Positions 1-6,292 of a stretch of 8,408 bases of DNA are shown in pieces. A program made the position numbers and the translations under genes. The notes beneath the pieces are model-generated. The model was not told the DNA's origin. It saw only the letters and a program-made list of their open reading frames with translations, and searched no databases. Origin of the DNA: Phytohabitans sp036906915 (GTDB taxonomy: Bacteria > Actinomycetota > Actinomycetes > Mycobacteriales > Micromonosporaceae). The DNA lies in the NCBI RefSeq assembly GCF_036906915.1, contig NZ_JBAKHX010000153.1, positions 1-8,408 of the forward strand, given 5' to 3'. Positions within the stretch are counted from its first letter, which is position 1, and each line of letters opens with the position of its first letter.

Positions 1-67
1 TGGAAACGTGCACGTCCGGTTCTGAGGGGGCGGCGGCGCAGCAATGCGCCGCCGCTACCCGGCCGAT
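1..67 (+). mobile_element. Group II intron, 3' end (domain V 3' half and domain VI)
   Basis: Bases 1-22 match the 3' half of a group II intron domain V: a GAAA tetraloop (3-6), then CACGTCCGGTTC (11-22), whose last bases would pair with the usual GAGCCGG start of domain V lying outside the window. Bases 26-60 fold as domain VI. Bases 30-40 and 45-55 form a perfect 11-bp stem closed by a GCAA loop (41-44). It is extended by G29-T56 and by G26-G28 pairing with C58-C60, leaving A57 as a single bulged A, the expected branch point. The 3' splice site should lie a few bases further on, about 61-67; GAT at 65-67 would give the usual AY ending but is further from the branch A than normal. The intron-encoded protein, if present, lies upstream. 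The intron runs on the plus strand and ends 25-30 bp beyond the stop of the convergent gene at 92-637. Confidence 0.8.
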
Positions 68-91
68 GCGCGCGTTGCCTGGTGCCGGTCA

Positions 92-637
92 TCATCCTGG
101 CGGGGTCAGTGGTCCGTTCACCACGACGACCTGGTCATCCTCGACGCGGTATCCGAGAACCGGATGGGAGTGGGGATTACCGCCTTCGGCGTCCATCAGC
201 ACGGGCTTGCCAAGTCGCTGGCCGATCGCCTTGAGGAACGCGCAGAAGACATCGAGCCCATGCTGACCCTGTATCTCACGGAGGTCGACGTCGAAGTCGA
301 TCTGCGTCGGGGCGTAGAAGCGGAAGATCGCGAGTATGTGAGGAGCCGGCCAGACGCGAAGGGACGCGGTCTCGGCGTCCGGCGGGCGGCTGAACACCGC
401 TTCTGCACGGGGTAACCGGATAGCCACGTCGCCTTCGGCGTACTCGTACCGCCATCGGCCTGACGCCGCGAGATCCAGGAGCGCTTGCCAGTCCGCGATC
501 GACGTCGCGGGAACGCACAGGTCTGGAAGGGATCCCATCAGCCCAGGGTCGAACAAGGGCTGGACGTCGTCCCACAGCAGATCCGGCGGCACCCCGCCAT
601 TGTGCCGCAGCCCGCACCGGTGACTTTCCCTCACCAC
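92..637 (-). CDS. Conserved hypothetical protein (possible immunity-type)
   Basis: A 181-aa soluble protein with strongly actinobacterial codon use. I do not recognise a named domain. Visible features are an acidic, aromatic body, the stretch FYAPTQIDFDVDLREIQGQ (about 107-125), and a C-terminal part reading GKPVLMDAEGG followed by HPVLGYRVEDDQVVVV (about 143-173). There is no signal peptide or membrane segment. The pattern recalls small cytosolic actinobacterial hypotheticals found among immunity-like genes, but that is an impression. The GTG at 637 gives the longest form, with a second GTG directly after it. A GGAG lies too close for normal Shine-Dalgarno spacing, and GTG 592 (residue 16) is a reasonable alternative. 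The 37-bp repeat lies about 33 bp upstream of the start, and the group II intron ends just beyond the stop. Confidence 0.7.
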   Translation of the reverse strand: MVRESHRCGLRHNGGVPPDLLWDDVQPLFDPGLMGSLPDLCVPATSIADWQALLDLAASGRWRYEYAEGDVAIRLPRAEAVFSRPPDAETASLRVWPAPHILAIFRFYAPTQIDFDVDLREIQGQHGLDVFCAFLKAIGQRLGKPVLMDAEGGNPHSHPVLGYRVEDDQVVVVNGPLTPPG

Positions 638-937
638 CTCCGGCCGTTCGATGCCGGCGCGCTAATCTGTCGCGGATATCGCGCGTTGCGACGTCGGCTC
701 CGCGGCCGGGGGCCTTCAAGTGGGACGGCACCGCCGCGGCGACCCGTTGACGCTTGCCAACGGATGGCGCGCGACGCTGGGGCCACGTGCCGTCCACAGT
801 GGTAGGCGGGCGCCACGACGTCAGCGCGGAGGTGTTCCCGCGTTCGTGAAGCGAGTTTGCCCTGGTCGGCTGGCCCTTGGGTTTGGGATAGAGCAGTGAC
901 ATTGAGCTAGGGATGGACGCCTGCCCGGTGGTCGAGG
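638..937. other. Gap with no convincing gene; contains repeat copy A
   Basis: About 300 bp upstream of the 92-637 gene. Open frames cross it on both strands, but their products are Arg/Pro/Ser-rich with no family-like pattern, as expected of random high-GC DNA. Apart from the repeat at 671-707 I see no RNA gene, hairpin or clear promoter. The gap would grow to about 515 bp if the small ORF at 938-1123 is not real. Confidence 0.5.
671..707. repeat. 37-bp direct repeat, copy A
   Basis: The first 23 bases (671-693, centred on CGCGGATATCGCGCG) are identical to 7904-7926. The whole 37 bp matches 7904-7940 except at 694, 701 and 703. Weaker similarity continues on the lower-coordinate side to about 648, where aligned positions still agree at roughly two in three. 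The repeat lies upstream of the minus-strand gene 92-637, just as copy B lies upstream of the minus-strand macro gene, so both copies have the same orientation relative to a downstream gene. Confidence 0.85.
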
Positions 938-1123
938 TCAGGATTCGCCATCGCTGGTTTCGGGGAGCGCGCCGTCCGGCATCATGCGGTAGCGGCGAGG
1001 CGATTCCATACGGTTCAGAAGCCGTTCCATTGTGGTCTCGCGTTCCGACTGTTTCGAGCCGGCGGGGTCGGCGATCCGAAGTACACGCTCTTGCCGCCGA
1101 CAGAGCGTTACGGTACGTGACAA
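938..1123 (-). CDS. Possible small hypothetical protein (61 aa)
   Basis: A doubtful small ORF starting at TTG 1123, or at ATG 1030 if only the C-terminal 30 residues are made. Third positions lean to G/C from about residue 16 onward, and the peptide is charged and hydrophilic (…RMMPDGALPETSDGES at the end) without domain, cysteine cluster or membrane segment. It lies 30 bp downstream of the zinc-ribbon-like gene on the same strand, which would allow co-transcription. No Shine-Dalgarno site precedes the TTG, and only a weak GAG precedes the ATG. It may instead be the tail of a decayed gene. Confidence 0.35.
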   Translation of the reverse strand: MSRTVTLCRRQERVLRIADPAGSKQSERETTMERLLNRMESPRRYRMMPDGALPETSDGES

Positions 1124-1153
1124 CGGCGGCGCCCGGCACGCGGTGGTGCGACG

Positions 1154-1426
1154 TCAGTGCGCCGGGCCCTGAAGCAGCACACGGTGCCTATCACATGCCT
1201 CACATCGCTGGAGCTCCCACCACGCTTGGTCTTCACCCTCGTTGACGTAGCAGGCTTCTTGGAAGTCGCTGCCGCACGAGCATTGGGTGCCAAGCGGCGT
1301 TCGGTGCAGGTGGTGGCCGACGTGCCCTTGACGGTCACGCTCGAGCGGCTGGCGCCTCCGGGCTATCCGCTCGTTTGCGCGCTCGCGAGCACGGGCGGCC
1401 ATCCGCGCTTCCCATCCGTCGTCCAC
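1154..1426 (-). CDS. Small Cys-rich, zinc-ribbon-like protein
   Basis: A 90-aa protein with a very basic helical N-terminus (residues 1-32, many Arg in a heptad-like RARERANERIARRR stretch) and a Cys-rich C-terminal half. The cysteines are C49 and C51 (CSC), C59, and C75 and C78 (CEAC), with W69-W70 between them. The paired Cys knuckles suggest a small zinc ribbon; with the basic helix this would suit nucleic-acid or protein binding, which is inference. The GTG at 1426 is the first usable start after an in-frame stop about 50 bp upstream; ATG 1402 is the alternative. It lies about 140 bp downstream of the DUF4240 gene on the same strand. I cannot assign it to a named family. Confidence 0.55.
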   Translation of the reverse strand: MDDGWEARMAARARERANERIARRRQPLERDRQGHVGHHLHRTPLGTQCSCGSDFQEACYVNEGEDQAWWELQRCEACDRHRVLLQGPAH

Positions 1427-1564
1427 GCAACCACGGTAGTCAACCCCTTGGGACCCCCGGTCATCGACAAGTGATCACGCTCGTTGCCTCCTGCCGGTAT
1501 ACGGTCTGCCGCTGAGCGCTCGCTTGAACAGGCCGGGTTGGTTGCGTTCTTGCGCAAGGGCCGT

Positions 1565-2152
1565 TCAGGCATGGAAATGGCGGTGACGTGGAAACATCCG
1601 GCTCAGCCGTGGCAAGCGCCGTTCGATCGTGGCGAGGCTGTCGGTATCCCACGACATGCCCGCCATTTTCGGGTCGCAGGGGCGCCGGTGACCGCGTTCG
1701 CCGAGTGCGTCGTCGATGCCGTCGTCCTGGCCGGTGACATGGTCGTAGGCTCGGGCGGCCACGTACGACAGGTCCTCCCAGTGGGGCCATTCGGAGTCGG
1801 GCCAGTGCTGCGGGCGGCGACCGGCGAGGGCCTGTACCGCGGGCAGGTCGGCGAGGTTGTCCGGGTGCTGTGCGGCGTGCCCCCACCAGCGCTGCCCTTG
1901 GGCGATGAGCCATGGCTGGAAGTACCAGAACGAGTCGCCACTGCACAGCCCGTCCATGATCTGGTTGGCAGCACCGAGCATGTCCCAGGTGTCGATGGGG
2001 CGACGTGCTGTGTCGACATGGATCTGGAAGTCCACGATGTGATCCAGGGCAACACGGCTGAGCCGGTGCTCCAGCCACTCCGCTCTGCGCTGCGGGTGGG
2101 TTGTCGCCTCACCGGAGCGCTCCAGGAACCGCCAGAAGTCGACCACGTCCAC
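1565..2152 (-). CDS. DUF4240 domain-containing protein
   Basis: A 195-aa cytosolic protein matching the DUF4240 pattern. It opens with a VDFWRFLE helix (3-11), then a helical stretch to HIVDFQIHVD (38-47), then TWDMLGAANQIMDGLCSGDSFWYFQPWLIAQG (55-86, the diagnostic core), HPDNLADL (96-103) and an SYVAARAY helix (129-136). The family has no established biochemical function; members occur alone or beside WGR-type and immunity-like genes. The start was chosen as GTG 2152 because similarity begins at residue 2 and AGGG lies 9 bases upstream. The frame stays open to 2794, but the extra sequence is low-complexity and runs antisense to the SUKH gene, so I reject it. GTG 2146 is an alternative. It is transcribed divergently from the SUKH gene, 220 bp apart. 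The last 35 residues (SLATIERRLPRLSRMFPRH) are basic and variable. Confidence 0.8.
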   Translation of the reverse strand: MDVVDFWRFLERSGEATTHPQRRAEWLEHRLSRVALDHIVDFQIHVDTARRPIDTWDMLGAANQIMDGLCSGDSFWYFQPWLIAQGQRWWGHAAQHPDNLADLPAVQALAGRRPQHWPDSEWPHWEDLSYVAARAYDHVTGQDDGIDDALGERGHRRPCDPKMAGMSWDTDSLATIERRLPRLSRMFPRHRHFHA

Positions 2153-2372
2153 AGCAACGAACCCTAGTTCGTCGCCGTCGCCCGTTCCTGTGACCACGGC
2201 CGTACGGATTTGCCGCTGAGTGGGTGCTTCGGTGGGTGGTCGACCGTAGCTGTCCGGGAGCTTGTCTGTTTGCGTGCGGTGTTGCTTGACGCATGCCGTG
2301 GTGAACAGCGGGTACCGCGGCAGAGCGGGAGGACGGCGTCGGGGTGGTACATGCCCTCGGCCGCTGTGCACG
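2153..2372. promoter_or_regulatory. Divergent intergenic region, presumed promoters
   Basis: This 220-bp stretch separates the oppositely oriented DUF4240 and SUKH genes and should hold both promoters. A TTGACG (2286-2291) could be a -35 for the SUKH gene, but no good -10 lies 16-18 bp after it, so no promoter is assigned. No clear operator palindrome was seen. Confidence 0.3.
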
Positions 2373-3269
2373 ATGTTGCCTGTGCGTATCGAGCGTTTGA
2401 GCTTCTTCGTCAAGTCTGTCCAGGCTGTCCCGGGAGGGTGGCGTCTAGAGGGCGAGCCGGGGTACCACCCACGGAACTGGGCTCGCCCTGGCGACTCCTT
2501 CGACCGTGTCTGCCGCGATAACGGCGGGCAGGAGCGCGAGGTTGACCTTGTTGTGGTTGAGCTTAACGGCTCGTATGCCATTGTCGCGGGGACCGGCGGT
2601 GACCAGCTCGGGCGCGACGACGTCGTTTCAGGAGGGCGACTGAGGGAGGATCTTGGACACACCGGCCAAGGACCGCGGCGCCAGTCAGACGCGACCGAGG
2701 ACCTCGCAGGGATTCTGGGCTTACCGTCGCTGGCTGGTGCGGCCTCGGCCGGCGGAGCCGAATGGTCGCTGGTCGAGGCTGCGCTGGGTGTCACACTGCC
2801 GGCTGATTACAAGCGTTTCGTCGATGCCTACGGCGCTGGCCTCGTCGACGATCACGTCACCGTATGTGCCCCTCACGCTCCGCACGAGTGGGCAGACTTG
2901 GTGCGGCACAACACCTGGGCGCAAGAGTGCGTCCGGCTGGACTTCGCAGGACCGGATAGCTATTCGGAAGACTGGTACTTGGGTGACCCGTCGCACTGGG
3001 AACCGAACCATGAGGACGTCCCGCCCTGGTTCGAGCCTGGCGACAACCTAGTCTCGTGGGGCCACACCGGCAACGGCGACCTGCTTTTCTGGCATGTCAA
3101 GCCGGGCGTTGCCGCCGGCGACTGGCCAGCGGTGCTGAAGGAGGAAGGACCGTACTGGGAGCAGTACGGGGTCGGCTTTTCGGCAGCCCTTGCTGGCTTA
3201 CTCACCGGAGAGATTCAGTCCGAGTACCTGAGTCATTGGCTCGGAGGACCCCACTCCTACCACCTCTAA
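2373..3269 (+). CDS. SUKH (SMI1/KNR4) protein with N-terminal beta-rich domain
   Basis: A 298-aa cytosolic protein in two parts. The C-terminal part is a SUKH/SMI1-KNR4 domain: AEWSLVEAALGVTLPADYKRFVDAYGAG (129-156) is the signature first half, followed by NLVSWGHTGNGDLLFWHVKPG (225-245) and DWPAVL (250-255), as in the family. SUKH proteins in bacteria act mainly as immunity proteins that bind and block nuclease or other polymorphic toxins. The N-terminal part (about 3-95) has alternating hydrophobic strands, including GGWRLEGEP (21-29), RPGDSFDRV (38-46) and EVDLVVVEL (56-64). This strand order resembles an EF-Tu domain-2-like beta barrel; that reading is inference. A disordered linker (95-115) joins the two. 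The start is ATG 2373 because the beta pattern begins just after it; GTG 2382 is also possible and the frame stays open back to 2262. No Shine-Dalgarno site is seen, so the mRNA may be leaderless. No toxin gene is adjacent. Confidence 0.75.
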   Translation: MLPVRIERLSFFVKSVQAVPGGWRLEGEPGYHPRNWARPGDSFDRVCRDNGGQEREVDLVVVELNGSYAIVAGTGGDQLGRDDVVSGGRLREDLGHTGQGPRRQSDATEDLAGILGLPSLAGAASAGGAEWSLVEAALGVTLPADYKRFVDAYGAGLVDDHVTVCAPHAPHEWADLVRHNTWAQECVRLDFAGPDSYSEDWYLGDPSHWEPNHEDVPPWFEPGDNLVSWGHTGNGDLLFWHVKPGVAAGDWPAVLKEEGPYWEQYGVGFSAALAGLLTGEIQSEYLSHWLGGPHSYHL

Positions 3270-3459
3270 CCTGGCTGTCGGGCGTATCGCGTTAGGCAAG
3301 ATCGGGTGCACTCCTCTTCCGCGATGTTTTCGCTCCGGAGGGTCACGCTTCTCGGTCCTGTTGGTCCGTTCGTCGCGTTGGTGTGAGTGTGGTCGGCTGT
3401 GGCGCTTGCGGGGATATAGCCGGGTGTGAGCTGGGCGCGTTTCGGTAGCGTTGCTGGTC

Positions 3460-4134
3460 ATGATCGAGTTGGTGGAGCGGAACACGATCCTGGCGGTGGT
3501 GGTCGGGTCGCGGGCGTACGGGTTGGACCGCGACGGCTCTGATCGTGACCGGCGGGGCGTGTACGCGGCACCGACGCGTTGGTTCTGGCGGCTGGACAAG
3601 CCGCCCACGCACGTGGACGGGCCAGCAGCCGAGCAGTTCTCCTGGGAGGTTGAGCGGTTCTGCACGCTTGCGTTGCAGGCGAATCCGACGGTGTTGGAGG
3701 TGTTGTGGTCGCCGCTGGTTGAGAAGGTCACCGACGAGGGCCGGGAGTTGTTGGCGGTGCGGCGGGCGTTCCTGTCGCGGCGGGTGGCTGACACCTACGG
3801 CCGGTACGCGCAGGATCAGCTTGACCGGGTCGCCGCGCGGCGGGAGCGGACCGGGCAGACCAATCACAAGCAGGCCATGCACATGATCCGACTGCTGTAT
3901 GCCGGGGCCCATGTGCTGCGCACCGGGGAGGTCCTGGTCGACGTGGCGCAGCTGCGTGACCGGCTGCTGGCAGTGCGGGCCGGGGACCTGCCCTGGGAAC
4001 GGGTCGCGGTGTGGGCGGCCGACCTGCTCGCCGACCTCGCCACCGCGGCGGCCGGAACCCGGCTACCCGAGCAGCCGGACCGTCGCGCCGTTGACGCCTT
4101 TCTGGTCGCGGTACGGGAAAGGAACCTGGGATGA
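3460..4134 (+). CDS. RlaP-type nucleotidyltransferase 1 (COG3541, pol-beta superfamily)
   Basis: A 224-aa protein with an intact pol-beta nucleotidyltransferase active site near the N-terminus: VVVGSRAYGL (13-22) supplies the GS loop, and GSDRDRRGVY (26-35) supplies the two metal-binding acids D28 and D30. A third acid probably comes from E63 in SWEVERF, just before LALQANPTVLEVLWSP (70-85), a hallmark of this family. A helical part follows with KQAMHMIRLLYAGAHVLRTGE (137-157). The family transfers a nucleotide to an unknown target; RlaP relatives have been tied to RNA repair by gene context. ATG 3460 was preferred to TTG 3451 because the conserved region begins at once. No Shine-Dalgarno site is evident; the 190 bp upstream contain no clear promoter, only a TATAGC at 3415. 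The gene overlaps the next by 4 bp (ATGA), so translation is probably coupled. Confidence 0.85.
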   Translation: MIELVERNTILAVVVGSRAYGLDRDGSDRDRRGVYAAPTRWFWRLDKPPTHVDGPAAEQFSWEVERFCTLALQANPTVLEVLWSPLVEKVTDEGRELLAVRRAFLSRRVADTYGRYAQDQLDRVAARRERTGQTNHKQAMHMIRLLYAGAHVLRTGEVLVDVAQLRDRLLAVRAGDLPWERVAVWAADLLADLATAAAGTRLPEQPDRRAVDAFLVAVRERNLG

Positions 4135-4898
4135 CCGTCGATGTGCCATCCTGGGCGGGCCAGAGCGCGCGGGCGTTGCCGTACCCGCTGGTGTTCGCGA
4201 CCGTCAGCGGCGCGCACCTGTACGGGTTCGCCTCGGTCGACTCGGACCTTGACCTGCGCGCCGTGCACGTGTTGCCGACGGCCGAGGTCGTCGGGTTACG
4301 TACCGGACCGGATACCCTGCAGCACACCGGGATGCGGGACGGGGTCGAGCTGGACGTGGTCAGCCACGACCTACTCAAGTTCGCCCGGCTGCTGACCGAC
4401 CGCAACGGCTACGTGCTGGAACAGCTGCTGTCCCCGCTGGTCGTGGTCACCACCGCCGTCCACACCGACCTCAAGACACTGGCGGGCGGGCTGATCACCC
4501 GTCACCACGCGCATCACTACCTCGGCTTCGCCACCGGCCAGCAGAAGCTGTACACCAAGACCGGGCGGCTCAAACCGGCCCTGTACACGCTGCGGGTGCT
4601 GCTGACCGGGATCCACCTGATGCGCACCGGCCAGCTCGAGACCGACCTGCGCGTACTGGGCACCGGGCTGGCATACGTACCGGATCTGATCGCCGCCAAG
4701 CGCGAGGCCGAACACGGACCCCTACCCGACGGCGCGGTCCGGCACCTGGCCGCCGACATCCCCCGCCTACGCGCCGAATTGGAAACCGCCCGCGACACCT
4801 CACCACTGCCCGAACAACCCGACCCCTCCACCATCAATACCCTGCACGACCTCGTAGTCCGCACCCGCCTGACCTCAACAACCAGCCACGCAACGTAA
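4131..4898 (+). CDS. RlaP-type nucleotidyltransferase 2 (COG3541, pol-beta superfamily)
   Basis: A 255-aa paralogue of the preceding gene. The active site reads VSGAHLYGFASVDSDLDLRAV (25-45): D39 and D41 are the metal-binding acids, and D75 in ELDVVSHDLLKFARLL (73-88) is the third. The GS of the loop is GA here, a difference from gene 1. GYVLEQLLSPLVV (93-105) and KPALYTLRVLLTGIHLMRTGQ (148-168) match NPTVLEVLWSP and the K-A-M-H-M-I-R-L-L helix of gene 1, and both proteins end with LPEQPD followed by a short helix, so they are homologous over their full length. It is about 30 residues longer, with extra sequence at the N-terminus and in the helical part. It starts inside the stop codon of gene 1, so the two were probably made together and may form a heterodimer. 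The last 150 bp use more A at third positions than the rest. Confidence 0.85.
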   Translation: MTVDVPSWAGQSARALPYPLVFATVSGAHLYGFASVDSDLDLRAVHVLPTAEVVGLRTGPDTLQHTGMRDGVELDVVSHDLLKFARLLTDRNGYVLEQLLSPLVVVTTAVHTDLKTLAGGLITRHHAHHYLGFATGQQKLYTKTGRLKPALYTLRVLLTGIHLMRTGQLETDLRVLGTGLAYVPDLIAAKREAEHGPLPDGAVRHLAADIPRLRAELETARDTSPLPEQPDPSTINTLHDLVVRTRLTSTTSHAT

Positions 4899-5277
4899 CA
4901 GCACAGGAGAACCACCAACACTCGGATTTGCCGATGAGAGTTCAGTGCCGAGCGCAGTCGTTGCGGTTGCACAGACGTTGCTTTGGAGACTGTGACCATC
5001 GGTGCGCGGCGGCACCGTCCGCCCCGCGTGCCCACCGGGCCTGGCGCTGCCGCGCCTGGCGTTTCAACTCGCCAAGCCATCCACGTGCTACAGGACCGCG
5101 AGATCATCGCAGGATGCAAAGGGGCTCACTCTGTGGAACCGTTTTCACTCATTCGAACGCACCGGCCAACCTGTCTCTGGTTTACTGCTGATGGCAGCGT
5201 CTCGAGGAAAAGCATCCAGATTCACTCGGAACCGGACCACCTTCACTCCGGGCCAGGAGAACAATTGTGAGCCCACA
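4899..5277. other. Gap with no convincing gene
   Basis: About 380 bp between the nucleotidyltransferase pair and the Thr/Pro-rich membrane protein. Plus-strand frames are open, one from ATG 4934 to 5191 being Cys- and Arg-rich, but none has family-like order or codon bias. An AGGAGA at 4906-4911 has no start codon at proper spacing. A GGAACC at 5138 looks like an ECF-sigma -35, but I see no partner -10. The promoter of the 5278 gene should lie here. Confidence 0.4.
5255..5260 (+). promoter_or_regulatory. Strong Shine-Dalgarno site, out of register with its gene
   Basis: AGGAGA is the best ribosome binding site in this part of the window. At ideal spacing (6 bp) it serves GTG 5267, which opens an 18-codon peptide stopping at 5321. 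The long frame of the next gene begins at ATG 5278, 17 bp from this site and one frame off. Either the gene is translated by reinitiation or through a weak signal, or a single-base change moved the start out of frame. Confidence 0.45.
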
Positions 5278-5688
5278 ATGCCCGATCCCACAGTGGCAGA
5301 AGTCCTCGGAAGCCACAACCTGAATAGCATCATCCGCCTGCGCACCGCCCGACGCATCACGGCCATCGCCGTGGTAATCGCCGCCCAACTCGGCAGTACG
5401 GGATTCGCTATCGGCGTGGCCGCCGCCGGGCCTGGTCTGACCACGGCGGTGACCGTGCGGATAGACGGCGCGACCGGCCGGTGGACACCCACCGATTCCG
5501 CCGCGGTACCGGCGGAGACCGTGGCCACCGACCCGGCGACGGCACCACCCGCTCCGACATCGGACCAGTCGATCGTCCCGACTACACCGGCCGCGTCCCA
5601 GACGATCACGCCCACTGGGACCACCACCACCCCGCCCGTCGACGAACTGTCGAGCCCGAACGAGCCGGAACCCACGAGTCGTTCCTGA
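5278..5688 (+). CDS. Single-pass membrane protein with Thr/Pro-rich tail
   Basis: A 136-aa protein with a short N-terminal cytosolic part (1-26, ending in RTARR), one hydrophobic segment (about 27-50, ITAIAVVIAAQLGSTGFAIG) and a long low-complexity C-terminal tail. From about residue 78 the tail is mostly Thr, Pro, Ala and Ser (TPTGTTTTPP at 111-120), typical of an extracytoplasmic linker or stalk. Arg-rich residues before the hydrophobic segment suggest the tail lies outside the cell. No family is recognised. The start at ATG 5278 lacks a well-placed ribosome binding site (see the AGGAGA entry). It is followed after 109 bp by the secreted Ig-like protein on the same strand, suggesting a two-gene surface-protein unit. 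Whether it is intact or has lost its true start is uncertain. Confidence 0.55.
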   Translation: MPDPTVAEVLGSHNLNSIIRLRTARRITAIAVVIAAQLGSTGFAIGVAAAGPGLTTAVTVRIDGATGRWTPTDSAAVPAETVATDPATAPPAPTSDQSIVPTTPAASQTITPTGTTTTPPVDELSSPNEPEPTSRS

Positions 5689-5797
5689 CAACCGGGCGCC
5701 CGCGGACCACCGCACCACCAGGCGCATCAACCGGCACGACGTATTCCATCTCGCGGTATTTCCGCACGCGATTCCACTCGATGTCAGGAGAATGTCC

Positions 5798-6292
5798 ATG
5801 CTTACCACCTCAAAAATCAAGCCCGTGCTCGTCATCGCCGCGGTCGGCACACTGATGGGCATCAGCGGCCTCGCGATCGCCGCGTTCGTCCAGAGCAGCA
5901 CCACGGGTCCTGTTGCAGGTTCGGCCGAGTCCTTCTCTGCCGTCACCGTCACCGGCGCGCAAACCGGCACGCTGCTGCCCGGCGAAAGCGCGTACGTCAC
6001 CCTCACCCTCACCAACCCGAACACCAACGTGAAAGCCAAATTGATATCTATCACCCCGGGTGAGGTCGTCATCGACACCGTCGCCGACAGCGCCGACACG
6101 GCCTACTGCCACGACCAGATCGAACTGTCCACGGTCGGCGCAGACCCCCTCTTCCCCACGCTCGCCGTGAGCGAAGCGAACTACCCGTTCAAGTTGACTG
6201 ACGCCGTAAAGCTAAAGGTCGACACCGACATCCGTTGCCAGGGCATGACGTTCCACACGACGTGGACGGCCCAGTTCGAGGCCGTTCGCTAA
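5798..6292 (+). CDS. Small secreted Ig-like protein with two conserved Cys
   Basis: A 164-aa exported protein. Residues 1-8 are short and basic, 9-31 are hydrophobic (PVLVIAAVGTLMGISGLAIA) and the GSAESFSAV region (41-49) follows, like the signal region of the small actinobacterial secreted or TasA/SipW-like proteins. The mature part has a beta-sandwich pattern, ESAYVTLTLTNPNTNVKAKL (63-82), and two cysteines, C104 and C147 in RCQGMTF (146-152). The CQG-x-x-F motif near the end is typical of a widespread family of actinobacterial surface proteins, where the two Cys probably form a disulfide. The exact role is unknown. ATG 5798 is chosen because AGGAG (5786-5790) is 7 bp upstream; ATG 5792 is in frame but too close. 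The family assignment rests on pattern, not on a search. Confidence 0.75.
   Translation: MLTTSKIKPVLVIAAVGTLMGISGLAIAAFVQSSTTGPVAGSAESFSAVTVTGAQTGTLLPGESAYVTLTLTNPNTNVKAKLISITPGEVVIDTVADSADTAYCHDQIELSTVGADPLFPTLAVSEANYPFKLTDAVKLKVDTDIRCQGMTFHTTWTAQFEAVR

Noticed and set aside
30..55. Perfect GC hairpin as an intrinsic terminator of the 92-637 gene
   Set aside because: It is better explained as domain VI of the group II intron: adjacent domain V sequence and a bulged A at 57; it also lacks a T-run. It could still stop transcription incidentally.
276..1139. 287-aa minus-strand open frame
   Set aside because: Arg/Pro/Thr-rich composition and overlap in another frame with the better-supported 92-637 gene; a typical high-GC shadow.
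2153..2794. N-terminal extension of the DUF4240 frame back to 2794
   Set aside because: The 214 extra residues are Ser/Pro/Arg-rich without order, run antisense to the SUKH gene, and the DUF4240 similarity begins right at GTG 2152.
4928..5191. Cys- and Arg-rich 87-aa plus-strand frame after the nucleotidyltransferases
   Set aside because: No spacing-appropriate ribosome site, no zinc-binding pattern with regular spacing, and codon use unlike the neighbours.
5182..6099. 305-aa minus-strand frame opposite the two exported-protein genes
   Set aside because: It is antisense to two genes with signal and membrane segments and has no recognisable pattern of its own.
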